From contig NZ_LMFQ01000001.1 in the NCBI RefSeq assembly GCF_001426905.1, forward strand, positions 372,001-436,000: DNA of 64,000 nt, read 5' to 3'. Below, one piece after another: positions 24,674 to 33,652 of the stretch. This DNA is from Caulobacter sp. Root1455 (lineage in GTDB: Bacteria > Pseudomonadota > Alphaproteobacteria > Caulobacterales > Caulobacteraceae). The translations under genes and the position numbers were made by a program. The notes beneath the pieces were generated by a model. The model worked only from the letters and a program-made list of their open reading frames with translations, made no database searches and was not told the DNA's origin. Positions within the stretch are counted from its first letter, which is position 1. Each line of letters opens with the position of its first letter.

Positions 24674-25651
24674 CTATCCTATGAACCCGGCCGCGCGCCG
24701 CAGCCGGTCATTGATCGCCTCGCCCAAACCTTCGTCGGGGATCGGCGCGACGGCGATGCCGGCGGGCTTGGCGCGGTCGGCGGCGCGCAGGAACGCGAAC
24801 AGGTTGGCCGCCGCCTCGGCCAGATCGCCCGAGGGGCTGAGGTTGAACACGCCCTCCCCCGCCGGCCAATCCCCAAACGCCAGAAACGCCTCGCCGGGTT
24901 CGGGCGCCGCCGCCTCGATGCGCACGGGCGCGTCGGGCGCGTAGTGCAGGGCCAGGCGGCCAGGCGAGCGCCTGGCGTCGTTGTCGGCTTCGGCCAACGG
25001 ACCGACCACGGCTTCCAGCTGGGCGCGGGTCACCGCGCCGGGGCGCAGCAGGCGGACGGGACCGTCGAGCACGGCGACGACGGTGCTCTCCAACCCGACC
25101 GCGCAGGGCCCGCCGTCCAGGGCGACGGCGGCCTTGTCGCCGGTCTCGGCCACGGCGTCGTCGAAGGTGGTGGGGCTGGGCCGGCCCGAGCGGTTGGCCG
25201 AGGGCGCGACCACCGGCCCGCCGAACGCCGCCAGCACGGCGCGCGACAGCGGATGGCCGGGCACGCGGATGGCCACGGTGTCCAGCCCGGCCCGGGCCAG
25301 GTCGCAGACGGCGGCGGTGTCACGAACCGGCGCGACGATGGTCAGCGGGCCCGGCCAGAAGGCGGCGGCCAGGGCCAGGGCGCGATCGTCGAGGGCGGCG
25401 ATGCGCGCCGCCGTCTCGGCGTCATGGACGTGGGCGATCAGCGGATTGAAGCGCGGGCGGCCCTTGGCCTCGAAGATGGCGGCCACGGCCGCGGGGTTCG
25501 AGGCGTCGGCGCCCAGGCCGTAGACGGTCTCGGTGGGCAGCAGCACCAGGCCGCCGTCGGCGAGCGCCTTCGCGGCGGCGGCTACTTCCGCTTGGCCGTG
25601 ATGGCGAAGCTGACCTTCACCTTGCCGCCGATCTGATCCGTAGACGCCCAT
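24674..25651 (-). CDS. L-threonylcarbamoyladenylate synthase (Sua5/YrdC)
   Basis: 325 residues. The YrdC domain is unmistakable: LLPTETVYGLGADASN, KGRPRFNPLIAHV, AFWPGPLTIV, VAIRVPGHPLSRAVL, PSANRSGRPSPTTFDDA and LRPGAV, followed by the Sua5 C-terminal domain (GRLALHYAPDAPVRI). It makes threonylcarbamoyl-AMP from threonine, bicarbonate and ATP for the t6A37 modification of tRNAs. No ATG, GTG or TTG lies near the usual start. The first in-frame ATG, at 25651, makes the gene overlap the b561-YceI gene by 70 bp. A non-standard start is possible. Confidence 0.88.
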   Translation of the reverse strand: MGVYGSDRRQGEGQLRHHGQAEVAAAAKALADGGLVLLPTETVYGLGADASNPAAVAAIFEAKGRPRFNPLIAHVHDAETAARIAALDDRALALAAAFWPGPLTIVAPVRDTAAVCDLARAGLDTVAIRVPGHPLSRAVLAAFGGPVVAPSANRSGRPSPTTFDDAVAETGDKAAVALDGGPCAVGLESTVVAVLDGPVRLLRPGAVTRAQLEAVVGPLAEADNDARRSPGRLALHYAPDAPVRIEAAAPEPGEAFLAFGDWPAGEGVFNLSPSGDLAEAAANLFAFLRAADRAKPAGIAVAPIPDEGLGEAINDRLRRAAGFIG

Positions 25652-26955
25652 TCGCCCTGTCCAACCCCGAACGCCGTCCGGTCCAGGGTGGTTACACCGC
25701 GCGCCGTGGCCGTGTCGCCGTCGATCTTCAGGCTGAAGGGCAGGCTGACCGGCTTCTTGACGCCGCGCAGGTCCAGCGTCCCGTCGGCGACGAACCTGCC
25801 CTCGCCGGTCTTGCGGAACTTGCTGGCGGTGAAGGTGGCCTTGGGATGGGCGGCGGCGGCGAAGAAATCGTCGCTGGGCAGGCTGGCGTCGCGCTGGTCG
25901 TCGCCGGTGGCGGCCGAGGTCATGTCGATGCCGACGGTCAGCTTGGAGCGGTCCAGGGCGTCGGGCGAGAACAGGATGTCGGCGGTCCAGCGCTTGAACT
26001 GGCCGTCGATCGCGTCGCCGGCCCAGGTGGCCGAGAAGCCCAGGGTCGAGCTCTTGGCCACGGTCCAGGCGACGGGGTCCTTCAGAGGATTGTCCGGTTG
26101 CGCCGGAGGGGCGGCGGCGGCCGGAGCCGCGATCGGCGCGGGCGCGCCGCTGGCGGCCTCGGCCGGAGCGGCGGGCTCGGCGCTGGGCGTTCCGGCCTGG
26201 GCGTCGGCGAGGTCGGCGGGGGCGGCGGGCGCCGGAGCGGCGTGCTTGACCGTCGGCCGGTAGGCGTAGCCGGCGGCGACCATGGCGATCAGGCCGACGG
26301 CGGCCAGCCAGGCGCGCGGCTCCAGCCAGCCCGGCCGGGCGCCCGGGGCCATGTGGTTCAAGACCTCGTCGCGATCGAGGATCTGGTGCTTGGCCACCGC
26401 GCCCAGGTGCAGGGCCAGCAGGCCGTAGGTCAGCTTGACCAGCAGGCCGTGGCCGGTCTCGCCGATCTCGTGCCACAGGTGCTTCGGCCCGGGGGCCAGC
26501 TCGGGCAGGAACGGCAGGTGCGGCCACGGGATGGTCCCGTACAGCAGGGTCGGGATGTTCAGCTTGCTGGCCGACACCATGATCCAGCCGGTGATCGGCA
26601 GGCCGATCATGATCACATAGAACGCAACATGGACCACTTGCGAGGCGATGACCTCCCAGCGCGGCTGGCCCACCGGATGCGGCGGCGGCTTGTGGAACAG
26701 CCGCCAGGCCAGACGCGTCAGGCTGAGCAGCAGGATCGTGATGCCGATCGATTTGTGTAGTTGGAAGATGGCGTAGGTGGCCGGCCCCTTGGGCTCGTCG
26801 CCCATCCGCCAGCCCAGGATGACCTGGAACAGGATGGCGGCGGCGATCAGCCAGTGCAGGGCGATCGCCACCCCGGTGTAGCGAGCAGAGGGTCTCTTGC
26901 GTTGGTGCGAAGGACCCGCCGCCGAGGCGGTTTCGATAGGCGTCTCGGCGGTCAT
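25582..26955 (-). CDS. Cytochrome b561 domain fused to YceI domain
   Basis: 457 residues in three parts. Residues about 22-235 form a four-to-five-helix cytochrome b561-type membrane domain with candidate heme histidines H34 (ALHWLIAAA), H67 (FQLHKSIG), H169 and H183. Residues about 240-290 are an Ala/Pro linker. Residues about 293-457 are a YceI lipocalin-like domain (TVAKSSTLGFSATWAGDAIDG). YceI proteins bind isoprenoids such as polyprenyl-phosphate or ubiquinone, so the fusion may pass electrons to or from a bound quinone in the periplasm (inference). A free-standing YceI gene precedes it. Confidence 0.9.
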   Translation of the reverse strand: MTAETPIETASAAGPSHQRKRPSARYTGVAIALHWLIAAAILFQVILGWRMGDEPKGPATYAIFQLHKSIGITILLLSLTRLAWRLFHKPPPHPVGQPRWEVIASQVVHVAFYVIMIGLPITGWIMVSASKLNIPTLLYGTIPWPHLPFLPELAPGPKHLWHEIGETGHGLLVKLTYGLLALHLGAVAKHQILDRDEVLNHMAPGARPGWLEPRAWLAAVGLIAMVAAGYAYRPTVKHAAPAPAAPADLADAQAGTPSAEPAAPAEAASGAPAPIAAPAAAAPPAQPDNPLKDPVAWTVAKSSTLGFSATWAGDAIDGQFKRWTADILFSPDALDRSKLTVGIDMTSAATGDDQRDASLPSDDFFAAAAHPKATFTASKFRKTGEGRFVADGTLDLRGVKKPVSLPFSLKIDGDTATARGVTTLDRTAFGVGQGEWASTDQIGGKVKVSFAITAKRK

Positions 26956-27005
26956 GGTCGTCCTCGTCTCAAACTAGGGTCTCGTTCGTCCTAAGGCGGA
27001 CGATC

Positions 27006-27623
27006 TTACTTCTTCGGATTGAACTCGATCTCGATCAGCAGGTCGACATCGTCGCCCACCATCGGCACCAGGTGGGTGAGGCCGAAGTCCGAGCGCTTGA
27101 TCTTGCCGGTGGCCGAGAAGCCCATGATCTGCGAGCCGAACGGGGTCTTGGCGTAGCCGTCATAGACCACGTCCAGGGTCACCGGCTTGGTCACGCCGCG
27201 GAAGGTCAGATCGCCGGTCAGCTTGCCCGGCTCGACCTTGGTCGAGACGAAGGTGATCTTCGGATACTGGGCGCCGTTGAAGAACTTCGGATCCGTGCCG
27301 ATTTCCTTGTTGAAGTCGGGCAGGCCCGTATCGACGGCCGTGGCGTCGATGGTCACCGAGATCTTGGTGTCCAGCGGCTTGGCCGGATTGTAGTCGTAGG
27401 CGGCGTCGACCGCGCCCTGCGCGAAGCGGAAGGTGTATTTCGAGGCGCCGAAGTGGCGGACCTTCATGGTCACGCTGGTGTGGCGCTTGTCGATCGTCCA
27501 GGTCCCGGCCGGAGCCGCGGCCGGATCGGTGACGGCCTGGGCGGACGCCACGGCCGGCAGGACGGCGACGGGCGCGGCCAGAAGGGCCCCAACCAGGAGG
27601 GCGGAGGCAAGGCGGCGGTTCAT
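27006..27623 (-). CDS. Exported YceI family protein
   Basis: 205 residues. The signal peptide is MNRRLASALLVGALLAAPVAVLPAVASA, then QAVTD. The mature part is a full YceI lipocalin-like barrel: WTIDKRHTSVTMKVRHFG, LDTKISVTIDATAVDTG, KITFVSTKVEPGK, LTFRGVTKPVTLDVVYDG, and the end IEFNPKK. YceI proteins hold a long isoprenoid in the barrel and are usually induced at high pH or osmolarity. It lies 50 bp upstream of the b561-YceI fusion on the same strand. Confidence 0.93.
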   Translation of the reverse strand: MNRRLASALLVGALLAAPVAVLPAVASAQAVTDPAAAPAGTWTIDKRHTSVTMKVRHFGASKYTFRFAQGAVDAAYDYNPAKPLDTKISVTIDATAVDTGLPDFNKEIGTDPKFFNGAQYPKITFVSTKVEPGKLTGDLTFRGVTKPVTLDVVYDGYAKTPFGSQIMGFSATGKIKRSDFGLTHLVPMVGDDVDLLIEIEFNPKK

Positions 27624-27795
27624 GAGGAGGCTCCAAACTGTAATAGCAGCAGTTGCTGAACCCCCAACTTAGGAAGCTTGGCCCCGCGATGAAGGGACCG
27701 CCCTTCACGAAGCCGTGATCGGTTCGGCTTTGCACCCCGCGCCGCAGCATCTAAACGAAGTTCACCTGAGCCCGCCGCCCGATCGGACCTGTCCC

Positions 27796-29541
27796 ATGAC
27801 CTACCGCGCCCCCGTCCGCGATCTCGCCTTCGCCCTGAAACACGTGGCCGGCTTCGACCGCCTGGCCGCCGCGTTCCCGGAGGCCGACGCCGACACCGTG
27901 GAGGCCGTGCTGCAGGCCGCCGGGGTGTTCGCCAGCGAGGTCCTGGCTCCGCTCAACCGGGCCGGCGACCTGGTCGGCGCCAAACTGGAAAACGGCGTGG
28001 TCCGCGCCGCGCCCGGCTTCGCCGAGGCCTATCGCCAGTTCGCGGAAGGCGGCTGGACCAGCCTGGCGGCCGCTCCCGAGCACGGCGGCCAGGGCCTGCC
28101 CAAGACCCTGGAGGTGGCGGTGATGGAGATGGTCCAGGCCGCCAACATGGCCTTCGGCCTGTGTCCGATGCTGAGCCTGGGGGCCATCGAGGCCCTGGAC
28201 CACCACGGGACCGAGCGCCAGAAGGCCCTCTACCTGCCCAAGCTGGTGTCGGGCGAGTGGACCGGCACCATGAACCTGACCGAGCCCCAGGCCGGCTCGG
28301 ACCTGGGCGCCCTGACCACGATGGCCACGCCGGACGGCGACGGCGGCTACACCCTGTCGGGCCAGAAGATCTTCATCACCTGGGGCGACCACGACGCCGC
28401 CGACAACATCCTGCACCTGGTGCTGGCCCGCACGCCCGACGCCCCGCCCGGCGTGAAGGGCATCTCGCTGTTCCTGGCCCCCAAGCTCATGGTCGAAGAG
28501 AGCGGCGGCCTGGGCGCGGCCAACGCCCTGCGGGTCGGCGGGCTGGAGCACAAGCTGGGCATCCACGGCTCGCCCACCTGCGTGATGCTGTACGAGGGCG
28601 CCAGGGCCGAGCTGGTCGGCGGGCTGGGCCAGGGCCTGGCCCACATGTTCACGATGATGAACGCCGCGCGCCTGCAGGTCGGCGCCCAGGGCGTGGCCAT
28701 CGCCGAGCGGGCCTACCAGCAGGCGCTGGACTTCTCGCTGGAGCGCGCCCAGGGCCGTTCGGCCTGGACCGGCGCCCAGCCCTCGCGCCTCTACGACCAT
28801 CCGGACATCCGCAAGACCCTGGTGCTGATGAAGGCCAAGATCGAGGCGGCCCGGGGGATCTGCCTGTCGACCGCCGTGGCCGCCGACCTCTCCACCCACG
28901 CGGCGACCGAGGAAGAGCGCGGCGCCGCCAAGCTGCGCGAGGAGTTGCTGACCCCGATCGCCAAGGCCTGGTCCACGGATATCGGCGTCGAGGTCGCCTC
29001 GCAGGGCGTGCAGGTGCACGGCGGCATGGGCTTCATCGAGGAGACCGGCGCGGCCCAGCACTATCGCGACGCCCGCATCGCCCCGATCTACGAGGGCGCC
29101 AACGGCATCCAGGCCATCGACCTGATCGGCCGCAAGCTGGGTCTAGCGGAAGGCCAGGCGATCGGCGACCTGATGGACGACATGCGCGACACCCAGGAGG
29201 CCCTGGAGACGGCCGGCGGCGCGCTGGGCGGCGTGGCCCTGCGCTTCAAGGCGGCGTTGGACGCGGTCGGCTCGGCCACCGCCTGGCTGATCGAACGCCG
29301 GGCCCGCGCCATGCCCGACGCCCTGTCGGGGGCCACGGCCTATCTGAAGCTGCTGGGTGACACGGTCGGCGGCTGGATGCTGGCCAAGGGGGCGCTGGCC
29401 GAGCCCGCGGGCCTGCGCTTGGCCCTGGCCCGGGTCTATGGCGAGAACGTGCTGGCGACCGTGCCCGGGCAGGTCGCGGCGGTGACGGGCGGCTCGGCGG
29501 ATCTGGAGAGCGTGACGCCGGAGATGCTTGGCGCACACTGA
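27796..29541 (+). CDS. Acyl-CoA dehydrogenase
   Basis: 581 residues, the long form with an extra C-terminal domain (from about residue 470). FAD and substrate motifs are [31 protein letters not shown] and [32 protein letters not shown]; the catalytic base is the Glu in IYEGANG. It would remove the alpha-beta hydrogens of an acyl-CoA and pass electrons to ETF. It resembles the FadE5/DmdC group, so the chain length is open. The frame is open upstream to 27715, but the start at MTYRAP fits the family. Confidence 0.92.
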   Translation: MTYRAPVRDLAFALKHVAGFDRLAAAFPEADADTVEAVLQAAGVFASEVLAPLNRAGDLVGAKLENGVVRAAPGFAEAYRQFAEGGWTSLAAAPEHGGQGLPKTLEVAVMEMVQAANMAFGLCPMLSLGAIEALDHHGTERQKALYLPKLVSGEWTGTMNLTEPQAGSDLGALTTMATPDGDGGYTLSGQKIFITWGDHDAADNILHLVLARTPDAPPGVKGISLFLAPKLMVEESGGLGAANALRVGGLEHKLGIHGSPTCVMLYEGARAELVGGLGQGLAHMFTMMNAARLQVGAQGVAIAERAYQQALDFSLERAQGRSAWTGAQPSRLYDHPDIRKTLVLMKAKIEAARGICLSTAVAADLSTHAATEEERGAAKLREELLTPIAKAWSTDIGVEVASQGVQVHGGMGFIEETGAAQHYRDARIAPIYEGANGIQAIDLIGRKLGLAEGQAIGDLMDDMRDTQEALETAGGALGGVALRFKAALDAVGSATAWLIERRARAMPDALSGATAYLKLLGDTVGGWMLAKGALAEPAGLRLALARVYGENVLATVPGQVAAVTGGSADLESVTPEMLGAH

Positions 29542-29655
29542 CTTGCCCCCAACTGACCGCTTCGCCGGCCTGTCGCGGCGAGGGGGCGGAGGAGACGCGT
29601 CTTCCTCTTCCCCTTCTGGGGGAAGACGGTCGCGAAGCGACCCGTAGGGGGCAAG
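29542..29655. repeat. Family D repeat, copy 2 (inverted)
   Basis: Its right 38 bp is the reverse complement of the left end of copy 1 (17961-17998). The outer ends are CTTGCCCCC and GGGGGCAAG. It starts directly after the acyl-CoA dehydrogenase stop and lies between convergent genes. Confidence 0.82.
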
Positions 29656-29669
29656 TGTTCGCCGCGACG

Positions 29670-29700
29670 AAAAAGGGCGGCTCCTCGCGAAGCCGCCCTT
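29670..29700 (-). terminator. Intrinsic terminator after the peroxiredoxin gene
   Basis: Read on the minus strand: stem AAGGGCGGCT, loop of eight, and AGCCGCCCTT running into a T-run. It lies 25 bp after the peroxiredoxin stop, as a Rho-independent terminator should. Confidence 0.8.
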
Positions 29701-29724
29701 CCCATGTCGGAAGCTCGAAGGCCC

Positions 29725-30207
29725 CTACAGCTGACCCAGCATGTAGTCGGCCGACGAGACCTTGAATTCCCCGCCCTCTTCGACGTTCAGGGTCTCGACC
29801 ACCCCGTCCTTGGCGATCAGCGAATAGCGCTGCGAGCGCAGGCCCATGCCGAACTTGCTGCCATCGAACTCCAGGCCGATGGCCCGGGTGAACTCGCCGT
29901 TGCCGTCGGCCAGCAGCAGCACTTCGTCGGTGATGCCCTGGTCGGCGCCCCAGGCCTTCATCACGAACAGGTCGTTGACCGAGACGCAGGCGATCGTGTC
30001 GACGCCCTTGGCCTTCAGGTCGGCGGCCTTTTCCTTGAAGCCCGGCAGGTGCTTGGCCGAGCAGGTGGGGGTGAAGGCGCCCGGGACGGCGAACAGGGCG
30101 ACCGTCTTGCCCTTGAACAGATCGTCGGTCGTGACCGGGGCCGGGCCCTCGGCCGTGCTGGTCATGAAAGTCGCCGAAGGAAGCTTGTCGCCAACCTTGA
30201 TCGCCAT
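29725..30207 (-). CDS. Prx5-type peroxiredoxin
   Basis: 160 residues. The peroxidatic cysteine is C49 in VPGAFTPTCSAKHLPGF, with the family motif at the end of the first beta strand and LFKGKTVALFAVPGAF before it. It has the redoxin fold and the short length of AhpC/TSA family Prx5 (hybrid) enzymes, which use glutathione or glutaredoxin to reduce hydroperoxides. The start at MAIKVGDKLP is the usual family start; the open frame goes to 30324. It is divergent from the yqgE gene. Confidence 0.93.
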   Translation of the reverse strand: MAIKVGDKLPSATFMTSTAEGPAPVTTDDLFKGKTVALFAVPGAFTPTCSAKHLPGFKEKAADLKAKGVDTIACVSVNDLFVMKAWGADQGITDEVLLLADGNGEFTRAIGLEFDGSKFGMGLRSQRYSLIAKDGVVETLNVEEGGEFKVSSADYMLGQL

Positions 30208-30327
30208 GTGCGGTGTTCCTGCTCTGCGTGTTCGTTGAAAGCGCGCAACGGAGATAAAGGCCCCGGAGCGGATCGCCAAGGGAAGGTTAGACTTGAAACC
30301 GACGCGTTCCGATCCGATCCTCATAAG

Positions 30328-30912
30328 ATGGACTCACATCGCACGGATCAGGGAGCCTTCCTCGCCGGACAGATGCTGGTGGCCATGCCCGGCATCGAGG
30401 ATCCGCGCTTCGAGCGCGCCGTGCTGTATGTGTGCGCCCACGACGCCGAGCAGGCCATGGGCCTGGCGGTCAACCGGCCGGTCGAGGGCCTGACCCTGTT
30501 CGAACTGCTCAACAATCTGGGCGTCGCGCCGGAGATCGAAGCCGGCGGCGACCTGGTGATGCTGGGCGGTCCCGTCGAGCGCGAACGCGGCTTCGTGCTG
30601 CACACCGACGACTATGTCTCGCCCGACTCCACGGTGCCGGTGGCCGACGGCCTGGCCCTGACCGTGACACGCGACGCGCTGGACGCCTTGGGCAGCAAGA
30701 TCCGCCGGCCGCGCCACGCCATCCTGGCCCTGGGCTATTCCGGCTGGGGTCCCGGCCAGTTGGAGCAGGAACTGCGGGACAACGTCTGGCTGATCTGCGA
30801 CGCCGACGAAGCCTTGCTATTCGGCGATGACTACGACAACAAATGGACCATGGCCTTGGCCAAGATCGGAATCACCGCTGATCATCTGTCGTCCCAAGCC
30901 GGTAGAGCTTGA
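30328..30912 (+). CDS. YqgE/AlgH family protein
   Basis: 194 residues. Hallmarks of UPF0301 are present: FLAGQMLVAMPGIEDPRFERAVLYVCAHD, GLAVNRPVEGLTLFELL, LGGPVERERGFVLH, and ALGYSGWGPGQLEQELRDNVW. The function is not firmly known; AlgH is linked to alginate production in Pseudomonas. It begins with ATG after AAG and has no strong ribosome site. It is divergent from the peroxiredoxin gene, with a 120-bp promoter region between them. Confidence 0.9.
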   Translation: MDSHRTDQGAFLAGQMLVAMPGIEDPRFERAVLYVCAHDAEQAMGLAVNRPVEGLTLFELLNNLGVAPEIEAGGDLVMLGGPVERERGFVLHTDDYVSPDSTVPVADGLALTVTRDALDALGSKIRRPRHAILALGYSGWGPGQLEQELRDNVWLICDADEALLFGDDYDNKWTMALAKIGITADHLSSQAGRA

Positions 30913-31075
30913 GTAGACGACCCCGCAATCACCCGGTGAAAACCTGGGGTTAACCTGTATTATACTGCGCGCTTGTAGCGGTTATATTCCGCCATAGTCA
31001 CGCTGTTGCTTTTTCAAGCCGTCACGGGGGACCCGGCTCGCGCATACATGCGTGACGTGTGGTCAGGACAGTGGC

Positions 31076-31870
31076 ATGGCTTACCTGCGTCTCACATCGC
31101 CAACGAACGACAACTGGGCGGCCCGGGACAACGACAACCCGCCGCCCGAAACCTGGGGCCAGCGCCGCTACGGCGTGATGCCGCCTCCCAGGCGACCGCT
31201 CGGCGGAAACATACTGCTGGGGATGATCGCCATGCCGCTGGGCGTCTGGGGCCTGTGGCTGCTGATGGGAAGCGAACCCGTCGAGCCCGCGCCTCGGCCG
31301 CTGGTGTTCCAGGTGCCGCCTCCCGAAACGCCCCTGGCGGTCGCCGCGGCCGACGCCCGGCGCGGCCTGAAGATCGTCCTGTCCACGGACTCCCGCCCCG
31401 TGGCCCATCCGGAGACTTGGGGGGCCCTGCCGACCGCCGTCGGCGCGCCCGTGGTCGCCACGCCCCTGGCCGACGCCTCGCCGCCGGAGGACGCGGCCGG
31501 CTGCCGCGACGCCCCGACCCTGGCGGCCCAGATGACCTGCATCGACCCGGCCCTGCGCGAAGCCGAGCAGCGGATGGGGGCGGCCTATGAGGCGGTGCTG
31601 GCGGCCGGGGTCTCGCCGGCGGCTCTGGGGCGCTCCCAGGCCCGCTGGCTGGCCACGCGGGACGTGATGGCCCAGTCGTCGCCCGAGGACCTGCTGGTCG
31701 CCTACCAGCAGCGCGAAAGCCAGCTGCGCAGCTTCGCGGTCGCGCTGGAGCTGCGGGCTGGATCCGTGGGTCAGACTCAAACCCCGCCCTCCAAGCCCGT
31801 CATCCTCGGACTTGTTCCGAGGACCCCTGCATCAGCTGGGAAGGCGTCAGACGGAGAGGCCGCGACCTAG
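31076..31870 (+). CDS. LprI-domain inner-membrane protein with a repeat-derived tail
   Basis: 264 residues. A cytoplasmic stretch of about 40 residues comes first, then one membrane helix (ILLGMIAMPLGVWGLWLLM) and a periplasmic part. Residues about 160-225 form an LprI/DUF1311 domain (CRDAPTLAAQMTCIDPALREAEQRMGAAYEAV), which has two cysteines and the pattern found in lysozyme-inhibitor-like proteins. The last 24 residues (PVILGLVPRTPASAG and beyond) are encoded by a family B repeat, so the original C-terminus was probably near 31790. An ATG at 31052 would add eight residues. AGGACAG precedes the start used here. Confidence 0.78.
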   Translation: MAYLRLTSPTNDNWAARDNDNPPPETWGQRRYGVMPPPRRPLGGNILLGMIAMPLGVWGLWLLMGSEPVEPAPRPLVFQVPPPETPLAVAAADARRGLKIVLSTDSRPVAHPETWGALPTAVGAPVVATPLADASPPEDAAGCRDAPTLAAQMTCIDPALREAEQRMGAAYEAVLAAGVSPAALGRSQARWLATRDVMAQSSPEDLLVAYQQRESQLRSFAVALELRAGSVGQTQTPPSKPVILGLVPRTPASAGKASDGEAAT

Positions 31871-31926
31871 CCGGATTCATCCGCGCGGCGGCGCGAGGGG
31901 TCCTCGGAACAAGTTCGAGGATGACG
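31798..31926. repeat. Family B snap-back repeat, copy 3
   Basis: 31-bp arms at 31798-31828 and 31896-31926 with one mismatch (AAGTTCGAGG). The left arm overlaps the last part of the LprI-domain gene, whose stop lies in the loop at 31868-31870. The copy sits between convergent genes. Confidence 0.9.
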
Positions 31927-31943
31927 GGCGGTGGGTTGGCGCC

Positions 31944-33611
31944 CTAGCCCCGGGCCTTCACCGGCGCGGCGCCGTCGACATAGGCCTCGTTCAGATAGAC
32001 CTCGGCCTCCTGCGGCGACAGGGCCGGCGCATAGCCGAAGCCCTGGCCGTAGTCGCAACCCAGCGATTGCAGGGCGCGGGCCATTTCGGCGTTCTCGACG
32101 CCCTCGGCGACGACTTCCAGGTCCAGGTCCTGGCCCAGCTTGACCACCGAGCGGACGATCTTGGCCGAGCCGGCGTTGCTGCCCATGGTCCGCACGAAGT
32201 AGCGGTCGATCTTCAGCGTGTCGAACGGCAGGCGCGTCAGGTAGGACAGCGACGAGAAGCCGGTGCCGAAGTCGTCCAGCGCCAGGCCGGCGCCGGCTTC
32301 GCGCAGCGTCTTGAGGATCATCGCGGCCCGCTCGGGATCGCGCATGATGTCGCTTTCGGTGACTTCCAGCTTCAGGGCGCCGCGCGGCAGGTCGTGCTCC
32401 TTGAGCACCTGACGCACGTCGTGGACCAGGCCCGGACGATCGATCTCGCCGGTCGACAGGTTGACGCTGACGGTCAGAGCGCCGACGGCCGGGTGCGAGG
32501 CGCGCCAGGCGGCCAGCTGCCGGGCCGAGGTGCGCATCATGTGCTCGCCCAGCTCGCTCATCAGGCCCATCTCCTCCACCAGCGGGAGGAACTCGTCGGG
32601 CGGCAGCATGCCGCGACGGGGGTGGATCCAGCGGGCCAGAGCCTCGAAGCCCGACAGGGCGCCGGTCGACAGCCGCACCACGGGCTGGAAGAAGGGGGTG
32701 ATCTCGCCCCGGCCGATGGCCCCGCGCAGGTCGGCCTCCAGGGCCAGGCGCGACAGGCCGTCGGTCTCCATCGAGCGGCCATAGGCGGCGGCGCCGCCGC
32801 GGCCCACGGAACCGGCCGCCTCGACGGCCAGTTCGGCGCGGCGCAGCAGTTCGGCCGCCTCGGGGGCGTCCTCGCCGCCCTCGGCCGATACGGCGCCGAT
32901 CGACAGGGTCGGGTGGATGTCGAAGCCGGCCACCCGCAGGGGCTGCTCCAAGGCGTTGCGCAGCAGTTCGGCGGGCTCGAAGCCGGACGGATCGCACAGC
33001 ACCGCGAACTCGTCCTCGCCGATCCGGCCCAGCAGGGCCTCTGATGGGAAGGCGGCGGCCAGGCGCGAGCCCAGGGCGGCCAGCACCAGGTCGGCGCGCT
33101 CGTGGCCCAGGGCCTCGTTCAGGCGGCGCAGGCGGTCGACGTCGGCGACCACCAGCTCATGCACGCCGCTCTTGCCCAGCCGCTCGCGGGCCTGGGCGAT
33201 GAAGCTCTTGCGGTCCAGCAGGCCGGTCAGGGTGTCGCGCTCGGAGGCGGCGAACTTGACCTCGGGGGCGATGACGCCGGCGGCGCGCACCCCGTCTTCA
33301 AGCCAGGTCCCGCGCCAGATGCAGATTTCGCCGTTGCGCATGCGCAGGCGGGCGACGATCTCGCTGCCCGGCGGGCGAACCTTGAGGATGTCTTCGGCCT
33401 GGGCGCGGTCCTGCGGCAGGGTCAGGGCGCGGAAGGCGGCGGAGGAGCAGTCGGGGGCCAGCGGTCCCAGGCCCAAGGCGCGCGCCGCGCCGTTGACGCG
33501 CAGTCGGTCGGACTCGGGCTCCCAGAGCCACAAGACGACTTCGGCGGCGCCCAAGGCCTCCAGCGTGGCCGTGGCGTCCCATACGCGTCGCTGACTGATC
33601 TTGAACGACAT
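31944..33611 (-). CDS. pdeA: Cyclic di-GMP phosphodiesterase PdeA
   Basis: 555 residues from MSFKISQRR. A PAS-like sensor domain covers about 1-115. A degenerate GGDEF domain follows, with GEDEF at 198-202 in RIGEDEFAVLCD. The EAL domain begins near 285, with EAL at 323-325 (GFEALARW) and DDFGTGFSSLSYLTRLPFDTLKID further on. The altered GEDEF, overall layout and length match Caulobacter PdeA, a phosphodiesterase that GTP stimulates through the GEDEF site. The start at 33611 was chosen because the frame upstream runs into the next gene's region. Known PdeA is destroyed by CpdR and ClpXP before S phase. Confidence 0.92.
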   Translation of the reverse strand: MSFKISQRRVWDATATLEALGAAEVVLWLWEPESDRLRVNGAARALGLGPLAPDCSSAAFRALTLPQDRAQAEDILKVRPPGSEIVARLRMRNGEICIWRGTWLEDGVRAAGVIAPEVKFAASERDTLTGLLDRKSFIAQARERLGKSGVHELVVADVDRLRRLNEALGHERADLVLAALGSRLAAAFPSEALLGRIGEDEFAVLCDPSGFEPAELLRNALEQPLRVAGFDIHPTLSIGAVSAEGGEDAPEAAELLRRAELAVEAAGSVGRGGAAAYGRSMETDGLSRLALEADLRGAIGRGEITPFFQPVVRLSTGALSGFEALARWIHPRRGMLPPDEFLPLVEEMGLMSELGEHMMRTSARQLAAWRASHPAVGALTVSVNLSTGEIDRPGLVHDVRQVLKEHDLPRGALKLEVTESDIMRDPERAAMILKTLREAGAGLALDDFGTGFSSLSYLTRLPFDTLKIDRYFVRTMGSNAGSAKIVRSVVKLGQDLDLEVVAEGVENAEMARALQSLGCDYGQGFGYAPALSPQEAEVYLNEAYVDGAAPVKARG

Positions 33612-33652
33612 GCCCTGATCCCGCGCCCGAAGGCGCTGTGTCCGGGTCCGCG

